Source of the DNA: Phascolarctobacterium sp.
GTDB lineage: Bacteria > Bacillota > Negativicutes > Acidaminococcales > Acidaminococcaceae
Assembly: GCA_030540395.1 (NCBI GenBank)
Contig: JAUNWI010000001.1
Location: forward strand, 124,001 to 188,000
Reading direction: 5' to 3'
Length of the DNA: 64,000 nucleotides
Shown piece after piece: positions 9,501 through 18,090 of this stretch (positions are counted from its first letter, which is position 1; the number at the start of each line of letters is the position of its first letter). The translations under genes were made by a program, and so were the position numbers. The notes beneath the pieces were generated by a model. It saw only the letters and a program-made list of their open reading frames with translations, was not told the DNA's origin and searched no databases.

Positions 9501-10311
9501 CCAGCTTAAGCTTGTCCTTTAGCTCATTGCAGGCCTTGTGGGTTGCAGCCAGCTCGTCCTTATTGCCCTTGAACATGATTTTCAGCGTCATGCCATTGGT
9601 TTCGTCACAGATATTAAAGGTCAGGATGACAAAACCAGTTTTAGTTTCATGCTCCACAAAGGTTTGCAGGCCACCATCCTTATCCAGAGTTTTGACGACC
9701 TTGCCCTCAATAACCACCTTGTCTTCATCTTCAATTATGGAATCAATCTTGCGCACTTGCCCTTTAATAGCCCGTCCCCACAAAAGACCTGTGTCCTTCT
9801 TTTGGCCATATAAGGCTTCGTAAGCCTGCTGATAGGCTAAATCCTCTGGGGAGGGCTCGCTTGGCTCCGGCGGCAGAGGAATGTCCTGCTCATCCACCTC
9901 GCAGGGAGGCAGGGGCGGCTCGGTCTGACCAATTTCTACGTCCACTGGCTCCGGCGGCGGGGGCAATTCCTCGGGCAGGGGTTCGCCAGTACAATCGGTC
10001 ACCTCCACCTCGGGCTGCGTTTGTCCCCAAGGCAGGGAGCATTTACTGCCATCACCATCGCAAAGCATATCCACATGCTGTAAAGAAAAGGCAGCGGCCA
10101 ATTTTGCAGCCGCTGCCTGGATAATACCTTGAGTTAGATGGGCAGCACAGGTAAAATGCACTTCCCATTGACGGGTGGTTTCATCAACACAAATCTGGTT
10201 GATGTGCATTAACCGCAGCTGCAGCAGCTCACTTTCGGTAAATGACTGAGCAGACAAAAAAGCGAAGAACTTTTCCTCATCGGGCATAATGCAATATTTA
10301 GTTTGCATCAT
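6538..10311 (-). CDS. polC: DNA polymerase III alpha subunit, Gram-positive type (PolC), without the exonuclease insert
   Basis: This is the replicative polymerase of Firmicutes. Order seen in 1257 residues: an N-terminal domain (about 1-95); a proline- and acid-rich linker (about 96-165); an OB fold (about 195-300); a PHP domain with ELHCHTKMSKMDG and ITDHG; a zinc site CPKC...CPEC; the palm motif PDIDLNFSGGHDPDD; then fingers and helix-hairpin-helix regions. After FGMEGYLISD, where Bacillus PolC carries a DEDD 3'-5' exonuclease, the chain passes through a short linker straight into IRSHHIILLAKDETGLRNLYK, the second PHP half. No FDxET-type exonuclease motif is present. The protein is about 180 residues shorter than the roughly 1437-residue Bacillus enzyme. 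Either of two ATGs could start it, after AAAGG. Confidence 0.95.
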   Translation of the reverse strand: MMQTKYCIMPDEEKFFAFLSAQSFTESELLQLRLMHINQICVDETTRQWEVHFTCAAHLTQGIIQAAAAKLAAAFSLQHVDMLCDGDGSKCSLPWGQTQPEVEVTDCTGEPLPEELPPPPEPVDVEIGQTEPPLPPCEVDEQDIPLPPEPSEPSPEDLAYQQAYEALYGQKKDTGLLWGRAIKGQVRKIDSIIEDEDKVVIEGKVVKTLDKDGGLQTFVEHETKTGFVILTFNICDETNGMTLKIMFKGNKDELAATHKACNELKDKLKLGTMLRVQGNVARDKFMMDEFSMQVTGLMKLDVEVKPRMDNAETKRVELHCHTKMSKMDGLTPMDGLVKQAIKWGHKALAITDHGVVQAFPFCYDAAEGSDLKLIFGMEGYLISDRTLKGADVDQEPTDTMKKSRAPKIRSHHIILLAKDETGLRNLYKLVTVSHLRHFNKRPLLPRGVISQYREGLIIGSACEAGELYQAVRSGASDAELEEIASFYDYLEIQPTGNNMFLVREGYCTQEELKEHNRRIYELGKRMGKLVVATCDVHFLNPEDAQLRTILQAAQNYKDADLQPPLYLHTTEEMLEEFAYLGEEAAYEVVVTNTNKIAEMVERIKPVPDRDQLYSPAIPGAEEAVKTLSYAKAHAWYGDKLPQIVEDRLKMELDAIIGHGFSVLYYIAHKLVKHSLDRGYLVGSRGSVGSSFVATMLDITEVNALKPHYRCPKCRHSEFFVKNEVDSGFDLPPKACPECGTPMVRDGHDIPFAVFLGFHGDKVPDIDLNFSGGHDPDDPSAHPLSDQEVAHKYTEELFGRDNVCRAGTIATVANKTAVGYIKKYYEENNRHAHPAKIAELVEGLAGIKRTTGQHPGGIMVVPRNMDIHYITPMNRPADKPDEPTITTHYDYHSINDRLVKLDILGHDDPMVLKMLEKYMREEVDPEFDPKDIPVGDEETMRIFQNTTSLGVDPEAIGSTVGTYGIPECGTAFVRQMIHDVQPKNFSEVVRVSGYSHGTDVWLNNAQDLIKEGKPVAETISTRDDIMTHLISKGVEPSLAFKTMEHVRKGKAAKKGLEPKMLEAMKAAKIPDWYIKSCEKVQYLFPKAHAVAYVLMAYRIAYCKVHYPKEFYAAYFTVRATDFDYNYVVKGQSYVQNFIKSVYNQGFKASVQDKSTVTYLELANEMMCRGFKFARPDLYKSHAIKFKITEDGLLPPLGAIGGVGEIAAKAISACSDINNPFISWEDLKQRAGIGQNVLEALANVGVLNDLPESNQISLF

Positions 10312-10362
10312 GTTATCCTTTCGTTACATATACGTCTCAATAATATAGGTAAAACGAGAGCA

Positions 10363-11094
10363 TCAATATTTGGAGTTTTCGACACTGGTCACACCCTCAA
10401 TGCTTTGCAGGCCACGGATGTAATCAGCTCCCTCCATATTTTTGCCAACCTTTAAATATAAATCGATAACCAAACTATTTTTATCCTTGTTTTTCTTCAC
10501 GTTCAGAGATTTCACCTGAATGCCGTTCAAGGACAAATAGCCTGTAATATCAGTAATGGCACCATTGCGATTGCTAGTAGTGATGCGCACAAAACGCCTG
10601 TCACTGCGACTAGTGGCCGCAAAGCGTTTTTCCCAGGTATGGAAGGTCACCAGAGTAATCATGGTGATTACAGTAGCCATGATGCTCAAAAAGAACATGC
10701 CACTGCCTACGGCCAAGCCAATGGCAGAAACCATCCACAGGCTGGCCGCCGTGGTGAGGCCACGAATGGTGAGGCCTTCGTGCAAAATGGTGCCGGCACC
10801 CAAAAAGCCAATGCCGCTGACCACCTGCGCCGCGATACGGGCCGAATCGCGGCGGGCGCCCAAATCACTTTCCTGCATGGCTGTGGCGGGAGCCACATCA
10901 TCAAAGCCATACATGGAAACTAGCATAAACAGGGCCGAGCCCACGCACACCAGAATGTGGGTACGAAAGCCAGCCGGTCTGTCACCACTGCCTCTCTCAA
11001 TGCCCACAATACCGCCGAGAATGGCAGCCACAACCAGCCGGACAACCATCATTATATCCTTATTATCCTGTAACCAAGCCAGGTTGTCCAACAT
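10363..11094 (-). CDS. MgtC/SapB family inner-membrane protein
   Basis: 243 residues. The N-terminal half has about five membrane helices with the family signature GIERGSGDRPAGFRTHILVC and SGIGFLGAGTIL. The C-terminal half (about 145-243) is a soluble ACT-like domain (VRITTSNRNGAITDITGYLS). In other bacteria MgtC proteins modulate the F-type ATPase and magnesium homeostasis; the function here is only inferred from family. I chose the ATG at 11092-11094, because AGAGGTG lies 6-7 bases before it; an in-frame GTG three codons upstream falls inside that site. It lies directly after proS in the long minus-strand operon. Confidence 0.85.
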   Translation of the reverse strand: MLDNLAWLQDNKDIMMVVRLVVAAILGGIVGIERGSGDRPAGFRTHILVCVGSALFMLVSMYGFDDVAPATAMQESDLGARRDSARIAAQVVSGIGFLGAGTILHEGLTIRGLTTAASLWMVSAIGLAVGSGMFFLSIMATVITMITLVTFHTWEKRFAATSRSDRRFVRITTSNRNGAITDITGYLSLNGIQVKSLNVKKNKDKNSLVIDLYLKVGKNMEGADYIRGLQSIEGVTSVENSKY

Positions 11095-11109
11095 TTCCAG
11101 CACCTCTAA

Positions 11110-12819
11110 TTACAGATCCTTGAGCAGGGACTTGATTTCAGCTACATAATCCCCTGCTAAGGGCAGCATTTTTACTTCGCCGTTCTTGCGAATCTTGATT
11201 TCCAGCTCGCCGGTTTGCAAGGTCTTGGGACCAACAACCACGCGCACAGGATAACCAATCAAGTCGGCATCCTTGAATTTTACGCCGGGACGCTCCTTGC
11301 GGTCGTCGATAACAACCTCCAGACCTGCATCCAGCAATTGGTTATAAATTTCTTCTGCTTTAGCAGTGCTTTCAGCATCCTTCACATTAACAGGCACCAC
11401 CAGCACTTGATAAGGAGCAATAGCAGCCGGCCAAATCATACCGTCCTTGTCGTTGTTTTGCTCCACAGCAGCAGCCATAGTACGGCCTACACCAATGCCA
11501 TAGCAGCCCATAACCATGGGTTGCTCCTTGCCGTTTTCATCCAGGAAGGTAGCCTTCATAGCCTTGCTGTACTTGGTGAACAGCTTGAAGACCTGGCCAA
11601 CCTCGATGCCACGAGCCTTTTTCACAGGCGCGCCGCAGTGGGGGCAGGGGTCGCCTTCTGCCATCAGGCGGATATCAGCCACATAGGTCGGAGTAAAGTC
11701 ACGACCAGGATTTACATTTACAAAATGGTAGCCCTCTTCGTTAGCGCCACAGCAGATGTTGTGCATCTTCATTACGCTTTGGTCCACCACGATAATAGCC
11801 TTTTTGGGGTCAATGCCTACGGGGCCCATGTAGCCACCGAAGGTGCCAGCTTGAGCCAGCATTTCGGGCTCTGCCATTTCCACTTCAGTAACGCCCACGG
11901 TGTTCACAACCTTGATTTCGTTGACCTCGTGGTCGCCACGAACGAAGCACAGGATGAGACCCTTTTCGCTTTGGAAGGCCACTGCCTTCATGGATTTTTC
12001 CACGGGCAGGTTCAGATATTTGCATACATCCTCGATGGTCTTGCAGTTAGGAGTCAGCACCTTTTCTACAGGCTTTGCTTCTTCAGCTTCAGCTTCAATC
12101 AGGTGCAGCTCAGCCTTTTCAATGTCGGCTGCATAATCGCACTCAGAGCAGTATACGATTTCAGCTTCACCACTGTCAGCCAGCACCATGAATTCATGGC
12201 TACCGTTGCCGCCGATAGCGCCACTATCAGCCTCAACAGGGCGATAGGTTAAGCCACAGCGATCAAAAATACGGCTGTAAGCATCATACATTTCTTCGTA
12301 GGATTTATCAAGTCCGGCCTCATCACGATCGAAGGAATAGGCATCCTTCATGATGAAGTCACGGCTGCGCATGAGGCCAAAACGGGGACGACGCTCGTCG
12401 CGGAATTTATCCTGAATTTGGTACAGATTCAAGGGCAGCTGGCGATAGGAGCGCACGTCGGCCTTCACAACGGTGGTCACCATTTCTTCATGGGTGGGGC
12501 CAAGGCAATATTCATGACCATGGCGATCCTTCAAGCGAATCATTTCTGCGCCATATGCGCCCCAACGACCGCTTTCCTGCCAAATCTCTGCAGGCTGCAT
12601 GATGGGCATCATGATTTCCTGAGCGCCCTTGCGGTCCATTTCCTCGCGAATAATGTTCTCAATCTTTTTGATTACACGCCAAGCCAAAGGCAGCAGGGTG
12701 TACATGCCGTTGGTGGATTTACGCATAAAGCCAGCGCGCAGCAGCAGCTGATGGCTGGGAATTTCAGCCTCGGACGGAACCTCACGCAGGGTGGGTGCAT
12801 ACATTTTAGTAACTCTCAT
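11110..12819 (-). CDS. proS: Prolyl-tRNA synthetase
   Basis: A class II aminoacyl-tRNA synthetase of the bacterial type, 569 residues. The N-terminal catalytic core has the class II motifs (for example LLPLAWRVIKKIENIIREEM and FRDERRPRFGLMRSRDF). An editing (INS) domain sits in the middle (about residues 225-400), so mischarged Ala-tRNA can be cleared. GCYGIGVGRTMAA is motif 3. The C-terminal anticodon-binding domain contains VLVVPVN and GVKFKDADLIGYPVRV. Its ATG overlaps the ispG stop by one base (TAATG), showing translational coupling in the operon. Confidence 0.96.
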   Translation of the reverse strand: MRVTKMYAPTLREVPSEAEIPSHQLLLRAGFMRKSTNGMYTLLPLAWRVIKKIENIIREEMDRKGAQEIMMPIMQPAEIWQESGRWGAYGAEMIRLKDRHGHEYCLGPTHEEMVTTVVKADVRSYRQLPLNLYQIQDKFRDERRPRFGLMRSRDFIMKDAYSFDRDEAGLDKSYEEMYDAYSRIFDRCGLTYRPVEADSGAIGGNGSHEFMVLADSGEAEIVYCSECDYAADIEKAELHLIEAEAEEAKPVEKVLTPNCKTIEDVCKYLNLPVEKSMKAVAFQSEKGLILCFVRGDHEVNEIKVVNTVGVTEVEMAEPEMLAQAGTFGGYMGPVGIDPKKAIIVVDQSVMKMHNICCGANEEGYHFVNVNPGRDFTPTYVADIRLMAEGDPCPHCGAPVKKARGIEVGQVFKLFTKYSKAMKATFLDENGKEQPMVMGCYGIGVGRTMAAAVEQNNDKDGMIWPAAIAPYQVLVVPVNVKDAESTAKAEEIYNQLLDAGLEVVIDDRKERPGVKFKDADLIGYPVRVVVGPKTLQTGELEIKIRKNGEVKMLPLAGDYVAEIKSLLKDL

Positions 12820-13895
12820 TAATGGGATACCTTCCTCTCAAGTAAAATTTTCTCTATCTCAACAAAAAGCTCGTTGACTAATTTATCTTCCGGCACCTTG
12901 CGCAGCACCTCTCCCTTGCGGAAGATCAGTCCCTCGCCAATGCCACCAGCCAAGCCCACATCGGCCTCCCTGGCCTCGCCGGGACCATTAACCACGCAGC
13001 CCATAACAGCCACAGTGATGGGCTCAGTGATGCCCTCCAAGCGGCGCTCAACCTCTAAAGCCAGCTTTTCCAAATTGATGCGGGTGCGTCCGCAGGTGGG
13101 ACAGCTAATCAGGGTGGGACCATGCTCACGCAGGCCCAGAGCCTTCAAAATATCGTAGGCTACCTTCACCTCGTTCACTGGGTCACCTGTTAAAGAAACG
13201 CGAATGGTGTCGCCAATGCCCTCGGCTAAAAGGGTGCCAATGCCCACAGCGGATTTGATAATGCCGCTGTTCACAGTGCCCGCCTCGGTGATGCCCACAT
13301 GCAGGGGGTAGTCACATTGGGATGCCAGCAAGCGGTACGCAGCCAGCGTTAAAGGCACATCGTGTGCCTTCAAGGACACCTTAATATTGCGATAATCCAT
13401 ATCCTCCAAAATGTGGATATGACGCCATGCGGCCTCCACCAACGCTTCTGCTGTGGGGTGACCGTATTTTTCTAACAAATCCTTGGGTAAAGAGCCGGCG
13501 TTAACGCCAATGCGAATGGGCAGATTACGCTCACGGGCAGCCTCCACCACGGCGCGGACCCTGTCCTCGCCGCCAATATTGCCCGGGTTCAGGCGCAGAC
13601 CATGCACCCCAGCCTCAATAGCCGCCAAGGCCAGCTTATAATCAAAATGAATGTCTGCAATCACAGGAATGGGACTTTCCTTGCAAATGGTCTTCAAGCC
13701 CTCCGCTGCCGCCATATCCGGCACAGCGCAGCGAATGATGTCGCAGCCTGCCTCGGCCAAGCGCTTGATTTGTGCCAGGGTTGCTGCTGCATCATCAGTA
13801 TGGGTATTGGTCATGGATTGCACTGCAATGGGAGCAGCGCCACCTACCAACACACCACCAACATTTAATTGACGTGTTTTTCTACGTGTGAACAC
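12819..13895 (-). CDS. ispG: 4-hydroxy-3-methylbut-2-en-1-yl diphosphate synthase
   Basis: The penultimate-stage enzyme of the DXP (MEP) isoprenoid pathway, an iron-sulfur enzyme that converts MEcPP to HMBPP. The TIM-barrel part has the QSMTNTHTDDAAAT and GLRLNPGNIGG motifs. The C-terminal [4Fe-4S] ligands are in SCPTCGRT and MGCVVNGPGEAREADVG. I chose the GTG at 13893-13895 (358 residues), 8 bases after AAGAGG; an earlier GTG three codons upstream overlaps that site. The neighbouring dxr belongs to the same pathway. Confidence 0.95.
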   Translation of the reverse strand: MFTRRKTRQLNVGGVLVGGAAPIAVQSMTNTHTDDAAATLAQIKRLAEAGCDIIRCAVPDMAAAEGLKTICKESPIPVIADIHFDYKLALAAIEAGVHGLRLNPGNIGGEDRVRAVVEAARERNLPIRIGVNAGSLPKDLLEKYGHPTAEALVEAAWRHIHILEDMDYRNIKVSLKAHDVPLTLAAYRLLASQCDYPLHVGITEAGTVNSGIIKSAVGIGTLLAEGIGDTIRVSLTGDPVNEVKVAYDILKALGLREHGPTLISCPTCGRTRINLEKLALEVERRLEGITEPITVAVMGCVVNGPGEAREADVGLAGGIGEGLIFRKGEVLRKVPEDKLVNELFVEIEKILLERKVSH

Positions 13896-13907
13896 AAGCT
13901 TCACCTC

Positions 13908-14924
13908 TTAACGTGTGATATCTTTGACAGTGGAAAAAATCGTCAGGGCCAAAATCAGGGCCACGCCCACCATCTGGATATTATTCATAGCCTTGCTGCC
14001 CAAGGGCTTGCCACGCAAAGCCTCCAAGCACAGCAAAACGAAATGTCCTCCGTCCAACGCCGGCAAGGGCAATAAGTTAATAACGCCAAGGTTTATACTC
14101 AAAAAGGCGACAAAATTCATCAGGGGCAAAAGGCCCTTTTCTGCTACCTGCCCTGCCATTTGGGCCACTCCCAAGGGTCCGGAAACCTCCGCCGGAGCCT
14201 TGCCGGTTACAATCTTCGCCAAGCCATCAACCATGGCCGTGATAACAAATTTTGTATAGCTAACGCCCTCTTTTAGAGAAGCGATTAAGCTCATTTCCAC
14301 CTTTTCAAACTTAGGTGTAATGCCGATTAAAGGACGTTTGGCCTCCTTGTCATATTCAGGCTGCAGAGTGTAGCTCTTAACCTTGCCTTGACGCTCTGCC
14401 TTTACAGTTACTTCCTTGGAGCCGTTAGCACGCAAGGTAACGACAATTTCCTTCCAATCCTGCATGGGCTTACCGTTAATGCTAAGGATTTTGTCACCCT
14501 CACGCAGACCGGCCTTGTCCGCCGCCATTCCCAGCATCACATTGCCCAGTACAGGCTCATTTACCAGTCGATCCATACCCTGGAAGAAGAAAATGCCTGT
14601 GAAAAGAATAATGGGTAAAAGAAAATTCATCAGGGAGCCAGCCAAAATAACCAGCATCCTTCTGGGAATGGATTTTGATTTAAAGGAATACGGCGTCACT
14701 GGATCATCAGGATCCATGCCGGCAATTTTATTATAGCCACCAAGAGGAATGGCGCGCAGGCTGTACAGCGTGTCCCCATCCTTTTGCTGGTAAAGCTTGG
14801 GCCCAAAGCCAATGGCAAACTCATCCACCCGCATTCCTGTGAGCTTGGCAGTAATAAAATGACCAAACTCATGAACGGTGACGAGAATACCAAAGACCAA
14901 GATAGCCGCTAATATAGTAAGCAT
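13908..14924 (-). CDS. rseP: Site-2 intramembrane metalloprotease (RseP/RasP family)
   Basis: A zinc protease in the membrane that cuts within transmembrane helices, for example of anti-sigma factors and leftover signal peptides. The 338 residues show the HExxH zinc motif in TVHEFGHF (near residue 18), a PDZ domain (about 115-195; MLGMAADKAGLREGDKILSI), and the C-terminal second active-site region with LPALDGGHF (the aspartate ligand), followed by a final membrane helix. It lies between dxr and ispG, the usual Firmicute order. GGAGG precedes the ATG. Confidence 0.95.
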   Translation of the reverse strand: MLTILAAILVFGILVTVHEFGHFITAKLTGMRVDEFAIGFGPKLYQQKDGDTLYSLRAIPLGGYNKIAGMDPDDPVTPYSFKSKSIPRRMLVILAGSLMNFLLPIILFTGIFFFQGMDRLVNEPVLGNVMLGMAADKAGLREGDKILSINGKPMQDWKEIVVTLRANGSKEVTVKAERQGKVKSYTLQPEYDKEAKRPLIGITPKFEKVEMSLIASLKEGVSYTKFVITAMVDGLAKIVTGKAPAEVSGPLGVAQMAGQVAEKGLLPLMNFVAFLSINLGVINLLPLPALDGGHFVLLCLEALRGKPLGSKAMNNIQMVGVALILALTIFSTVKDITR

Positions 14925-14937
14925 GAAACCTCCACTT

Positions 14938-16089
14938 TTATAATGCTTTGATTACCGCTTGCGCTGCCCTGCGTGCTGCTGCATCCGCTTCTTCTATATC
15001 CTCGAGGGTGGGAGCCAGCACATTTTGATGCGCTTGAGTAACGCTTTGGGTAATATAGGGAATATCCAAATATTTAATTTTGCCCTCCAAAAAGGCATTT
15101 ACAGCCTCTTCATTAGCCGCATTAAAGGCACAGGGCAAGGTACCTCCGGCCTTGCCGCATTCCATGGCGATAGCCAGGGAGGGGAAGGCCTCCAAATCAG
15201 GCGCTTCAAAGGTCAAGCTGCCGTATTTTACTAAATCCAGCTGCTCAAAGGCGTAAGGATAACGTTCAGGCCAGCTCAAAGCGTATTGAATGGGCAAGCG
15301 CATGTCGGGATCACCCATCTGGGCAATCACGCTGCCATCGCAAAATTCCACCAAGCTATGCACAACGCTCTGAGGATGCACCACTACGGCAATTTTTTCA
15401 TAAGGCATATTAAAGAGCCAGTGAGCTTCGATAACCTCCAGGCCCTTGTTGGCCAAGGTGGAGGAATCCAGTGTTACCTTCTTGCCCATGCTCCAATTGG
15501 GATGGTTCAGGCATTGAGCCAAGGTAACATTTTCCAGCTCGCTCCGCTTCCTGCCCCTAAAGGGGCCGCCGGAGGCGGTAATAATGAGCCGCTTCACCTC
15601 ATTTTCCTTCCCCCCGCGCAGGGCTTGGAAAATAGCGCTATGCTCGCTGTCCACCGGAGTCAGGCTCACACCCTTGTCCGCCACAGCCTGCATCACAATA
15701 CTGCCCGCCGCCACCAAGGTTTCCTTGTTGGCTAGGGCAATATTCTTGCCGCAGTTAATGGCGGCCAAGGTAGGCCGCAGTCCTGCATAACCAACCATGG
15801 AGGCCAGCACCGTGTCCGCCCCCGCATAGGTTGCAGCAGCCAGCACTCCCTCCTCCCCGGCCAGAATCTCTGTCCGGCCATGGTAGCGCGCCGCTAATCT
15901 TGCAGCCGCTTCCTTGTCGCTTAACACCGCCAAGTCCGGCTGCAACACCTTGATTTGCTCCTCTAAAAGCTCGTCACTTTTGTGAGCCACCAAAGCCTTA
16001 ATCTTTATCTTGTCAGGATTGGCCAGCGCCACCTCCACGGTCTGGCGACCGATGGAGCCCGTGCTGCCTAAAAGAGCAATGTTCTTCAT
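14938..16089 (-). CDS. dxr: 1-deoxy-D-xylulose 5-phosphate reductoisomerase
   Basis: Second step of the DXP isoprenoid pathway: NADPH-dependent conversion of DXP to MEP. 383 residues. The N-terminal NADPH-binding motif LLGSTGSIGRQTVEV starts at residue 5. The metal and substrate motifs are TPVDSEHSAIFQALRGG and ITASGGPFRG. The start is the ATG at 16087-16089, with GGAG 7 bases upstream; the frame stays open further upstream, but that extension has no family similarity and would run into cdsA. It is the target of fosmidomycin in other bacteria. Confidence 0.96.
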   Translation of the reverse strand: MKNIALLGSTGSIGRQTVEVALANPDKIKIKALVAHKSDELLEEQIKVLQPDLAVLSDKEAAARLAARYHGRTEILAGEEGVLAAATYAGADTVLASMVGYAGLRPTLAAINCGKNIALANKETLVAAGSIVMQAVADKGVSLTPVDSEHSAIFQALRGGKENEVKRLIITASGGPFRGRKRSELENVTLAQCLNHPNWSMGKKVTLDSSTLANKGLEVIEAHWLFNMPYEKIAVVVHPQSVVHSLVEFCDGSVIAQMGDPDMRLPIQYALSWPERYPYAFEQLDLVKYGSLTFEAPDLEAFPSLAIAMECGKAGGTLPCAFNAANEEAVNAFLEGKIKYLDIPYITQSVTQAHQNVLAPTLEDIEEADAAARRAAQAVIKAL

Positions 16090-16120
16090 CCTTTTCTCCT
16101 CACAAATATCCACTTGATTA

Positions 16121-16999
16121 TTAAAATTCAAACATCCTAAAAATGCTGATAAAAAGCAGTACATAATAAATCACCGGTGCTGTAAACAGCAGGCTGTCAA
16201 AGCGGTCCAATACGCCGCCATGACCCGGGAAAATATTACCAGAATCCTTGATTTCAAAGGAGCGCTTAATAATGGACTCCACCAAATCGCCCACAGGAGC
16301 AAAAAAGGCCACTGCTGCACCCATCAGGCAGGCCTGCCACAGGGCAACGCCTAAGTAGAACAGGCTCAAAAACATCACGGTAATAAAGCAGCCCACAAAG
16401 CCGCACACAGCACCCTCAAAAGACTTTTTCGGGCTCACGCGGCAAAAAGGAGTTTTGCCAAAGGCACGGCCAAAAAAGTACGCAAAGGTGTCGCTGGCCC
16501 AGGTACCCAAAAGCACCACCCACAAGCAAATTTCGCCATATTCAAACACTCTAAAGCCTAAATCAATATGGGGGCCACCGTCAAAGGTGCGGAGCAAAAT
16601 CACATGAGCAAATAAAAGGCCACAATAAACCATGCCCCACACGGATAAGGCTGTGTCCATAAGCCAGTTTTCGCCCTCACAATGGCAATGTCGCCATAAG
16701 CCCTCGATAGCACCAAAAATCGCAAAGAGAGCTGTCAGCATGGTGATGAAGGCCAAGACAAAAACCTGCTCCATTTCCACATAATAGCCTAAAGCCGCCA
16801 TGCCTACAATCAGCAGGCTACCCAGGCCCGAGGTCAGTGGGTACACATTGTAGCCCTTGCTGGCGGCCATTTTGTGATACTCATGCCAGCCAACGAGAGC
16901 GAGCACCAGCACGGCAGCGGAAAATACCACGCCACCCTTGGTAATGATGGCAATAGCAGCAGCAATGCCCACCAAACCCGTTATAATACGCGTTAACAT
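16121..16999 (-). CDS. cdsA: Phosphatidate cytidylyltransferase
   Basis: It makes CDP-diacylglycerol from phosphatidic acid and CTP, the branch point of phospholipid synthesis, in the membrane. 292 residues with about eight membrane helices. The C-terminal family signature is complete (SIIKRSFEIKDSGNIFPGHG followed by GVLDRFDSLLFTAP). I chose the ATG at 16997-16999, 8 bases after AGGTGG; the GTG four codons upstream is inside that site. It sits between uppS and dxr, as in most Firmicutes. Confidence 0.94.
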   Translation of the reverse strand: MLTRIITGLVGIAAAIAIITKGGVVFSAAVLVLALVGWHEYHKMAASKGYNVYPLTSGLGSLLIVGMAALGYYVEMEQVFVLAFITMLTALFAIFGAIEGLWRHCHCEGENWLMDTALSVWGMVYCGLLFAHVILLRTFDGGPHIDLGFRVFEYGEICLWVVLLGTWASDTFAYFFGRAFGKTPFCRVSPKKSFEGAVCGFVGCFITVMFLSLFYLGVALWQACLMGAAVAFFAPVGDLVESIIKRSFEIKDSGNIFPGHGGVLDRFDSLLFTAPVIYYVLLFISIFRMFEF

Positions 17000-17022
17000 A
17001 CAACAATCCACCTATTTCCCTA

Positions 17023-17814
17023 CTATTTTTCTACAAGACCACCAAAGCGACGTTCCCGTCCCTGATATGCCAAAATGGCATCCACCAAATGGTCCGGCGT
17101 AAAGTCCGGCCAAAAGGTCTTGGTAGTCCAGATTTCTGCATAAGCAATTTGCCACAAAAGGAAATTGCTGATACGCAAATCGCCACCGGGGCGAATGAGT
17201 AAATCCGGAGCAGGAAGTCCTGCTGTGTACAGATGGTCCTCCACCACCTGATTATCTATTTTTGCTACGTCCAGACGTCCTGCTGCAGCTTCTGCAGCAA
17301 TGCTCTTTACTGCATGCAAAATCTCTGCCTGACCACCGTAGTTAATAGCCAAATTCAAAATGATGCCCGTGTTATCCTTGGTTTCTTCAATGGCGTGGTC
17401 CATCTTTTCCTGTACCACCTTGGGCAAGCCTTCACGGGAACCGATAAAACGTACCTGCACGTTATTGTCATTGAATTCTTGAATTTCGTTAGTCAAATAA
17501 CGGCTCAAAAGCTCCATGATGAAGTTAACCTCCGTCACGGGCCGCTTCCAATTTTCTGTGGAAAAAGCATAAGCACTGATAACCTTCACGCCCAGCTTAT
17601 CCGCCGCCTTCACAATGGTTTTTAAGGTTTCGGCACCCTGCTGATGTCCATAGGTGCGCACCTTGCCCTGAGCCTTAGCCCAGCGACCGTTACCATCCAT
17701 AATAATGGCAATATGCGCCGGAATATTGTTCATATCCAAGCCGGCAGTATCCACCACTATATTGTTGGCCACTTTTCTTTTTGTCTGAAACAAGCCTTTA
17801 AACACTTTAATCAA
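17023..17814 (-). CDS. uppS: Undecaprenyl diphosphate synthase (cis-prenyltransferase)
   Basis: It extends farnesyl diphosphate to undecaprenyl diphosphate, the lipid carrier for peptidoglycan and LPS sugars. The active-site motif IAIIMDGNGRWAKAQG includes the catalytic Asp (near residue 40). SAYAFSTENWKRP and the C-terminal PDLLIRPGGDLRISNFLLWQ are typical. 263 residues if the TTG at 17812-17814 is used. That start has only a weak GAAAGG very close to it, so an internal start (for example the ATG at MNNIP, residue 28) is possible. Confidence 0.94.
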   Translation of the reverse strand: MIKVFKGLFQTKRKVANNIVVDTAGLDMNNIPAHIAIIMDGNGRWAKAQGKVRTYGHQQGAETLKTIVKAADKLGVKVISAYAFSTENWKRPVTEVNFIMELLSRYLTNEIQEFNDNNVQVRFIGSREGLPKVVQEKMDHAIEETKDNTGIILNLAINYGGQAEILHAVKSIAAEAAAGRLDVAKIDNQVVEDHLYTAGLPAPDLLIRPGGDLRISNFLLWQIAYAEIWTTKTFWPDFTPDHLVDAILAYQGRERRFGGLVEK

Positions 17815-17908
17815 GCCTTTCAGTCGTTAAATTTGCAAATCCTTATAATAGAAAGAGAGGCAAGCCCCCATAGCGAGGGCCGCCTTCCTGATTTTTGAAG
17901 CCTTATAC

Positions 17909-18073
17909 TTACTCGATAGCGCCAACGGGGCATTGAGCAGCGCAAGCGCCGCATTCTACGCAATCTTCACCGATTTCGTATTTGCCGTCAACTTCTTTAA
18001 TAGCGCCAACGGGGCAGGTAGCAGCACAGCCGCCGCAACCAACGCAAGCGTCTTTATCAATTTTCAGAGCCAT
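17909..18073 (-). CDS. Two-[4Fe-4S] ferredoxin
   Basis: A 54-residue clostridial-type ferredoxin, a low-potential electron carrier in anaerobic metabolism. Both cluster motifs are complete: [16 protein letters not shown] (residues 10-25) and [16 protein letters not shown] (38-53), giving eight cysteines. A perfect AAGGAGGTG precedes the ATG. It lies in the run between the PASTA-like gene (17-base gap) and uppS (94-base gap holding a GC-rich hairpin). The strong ribosome site and the hairpin suggest higher expression than its neighbours. Confidence 0.95.
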   Translation of the reverse strand: MALKIDKDACVGCGGCAATCPVGAIKEVDGKYEIGEDCVECGACAAQCPVGAIE

Positions 18074-18090
18074 CAAGAGCACCTCCTTCC

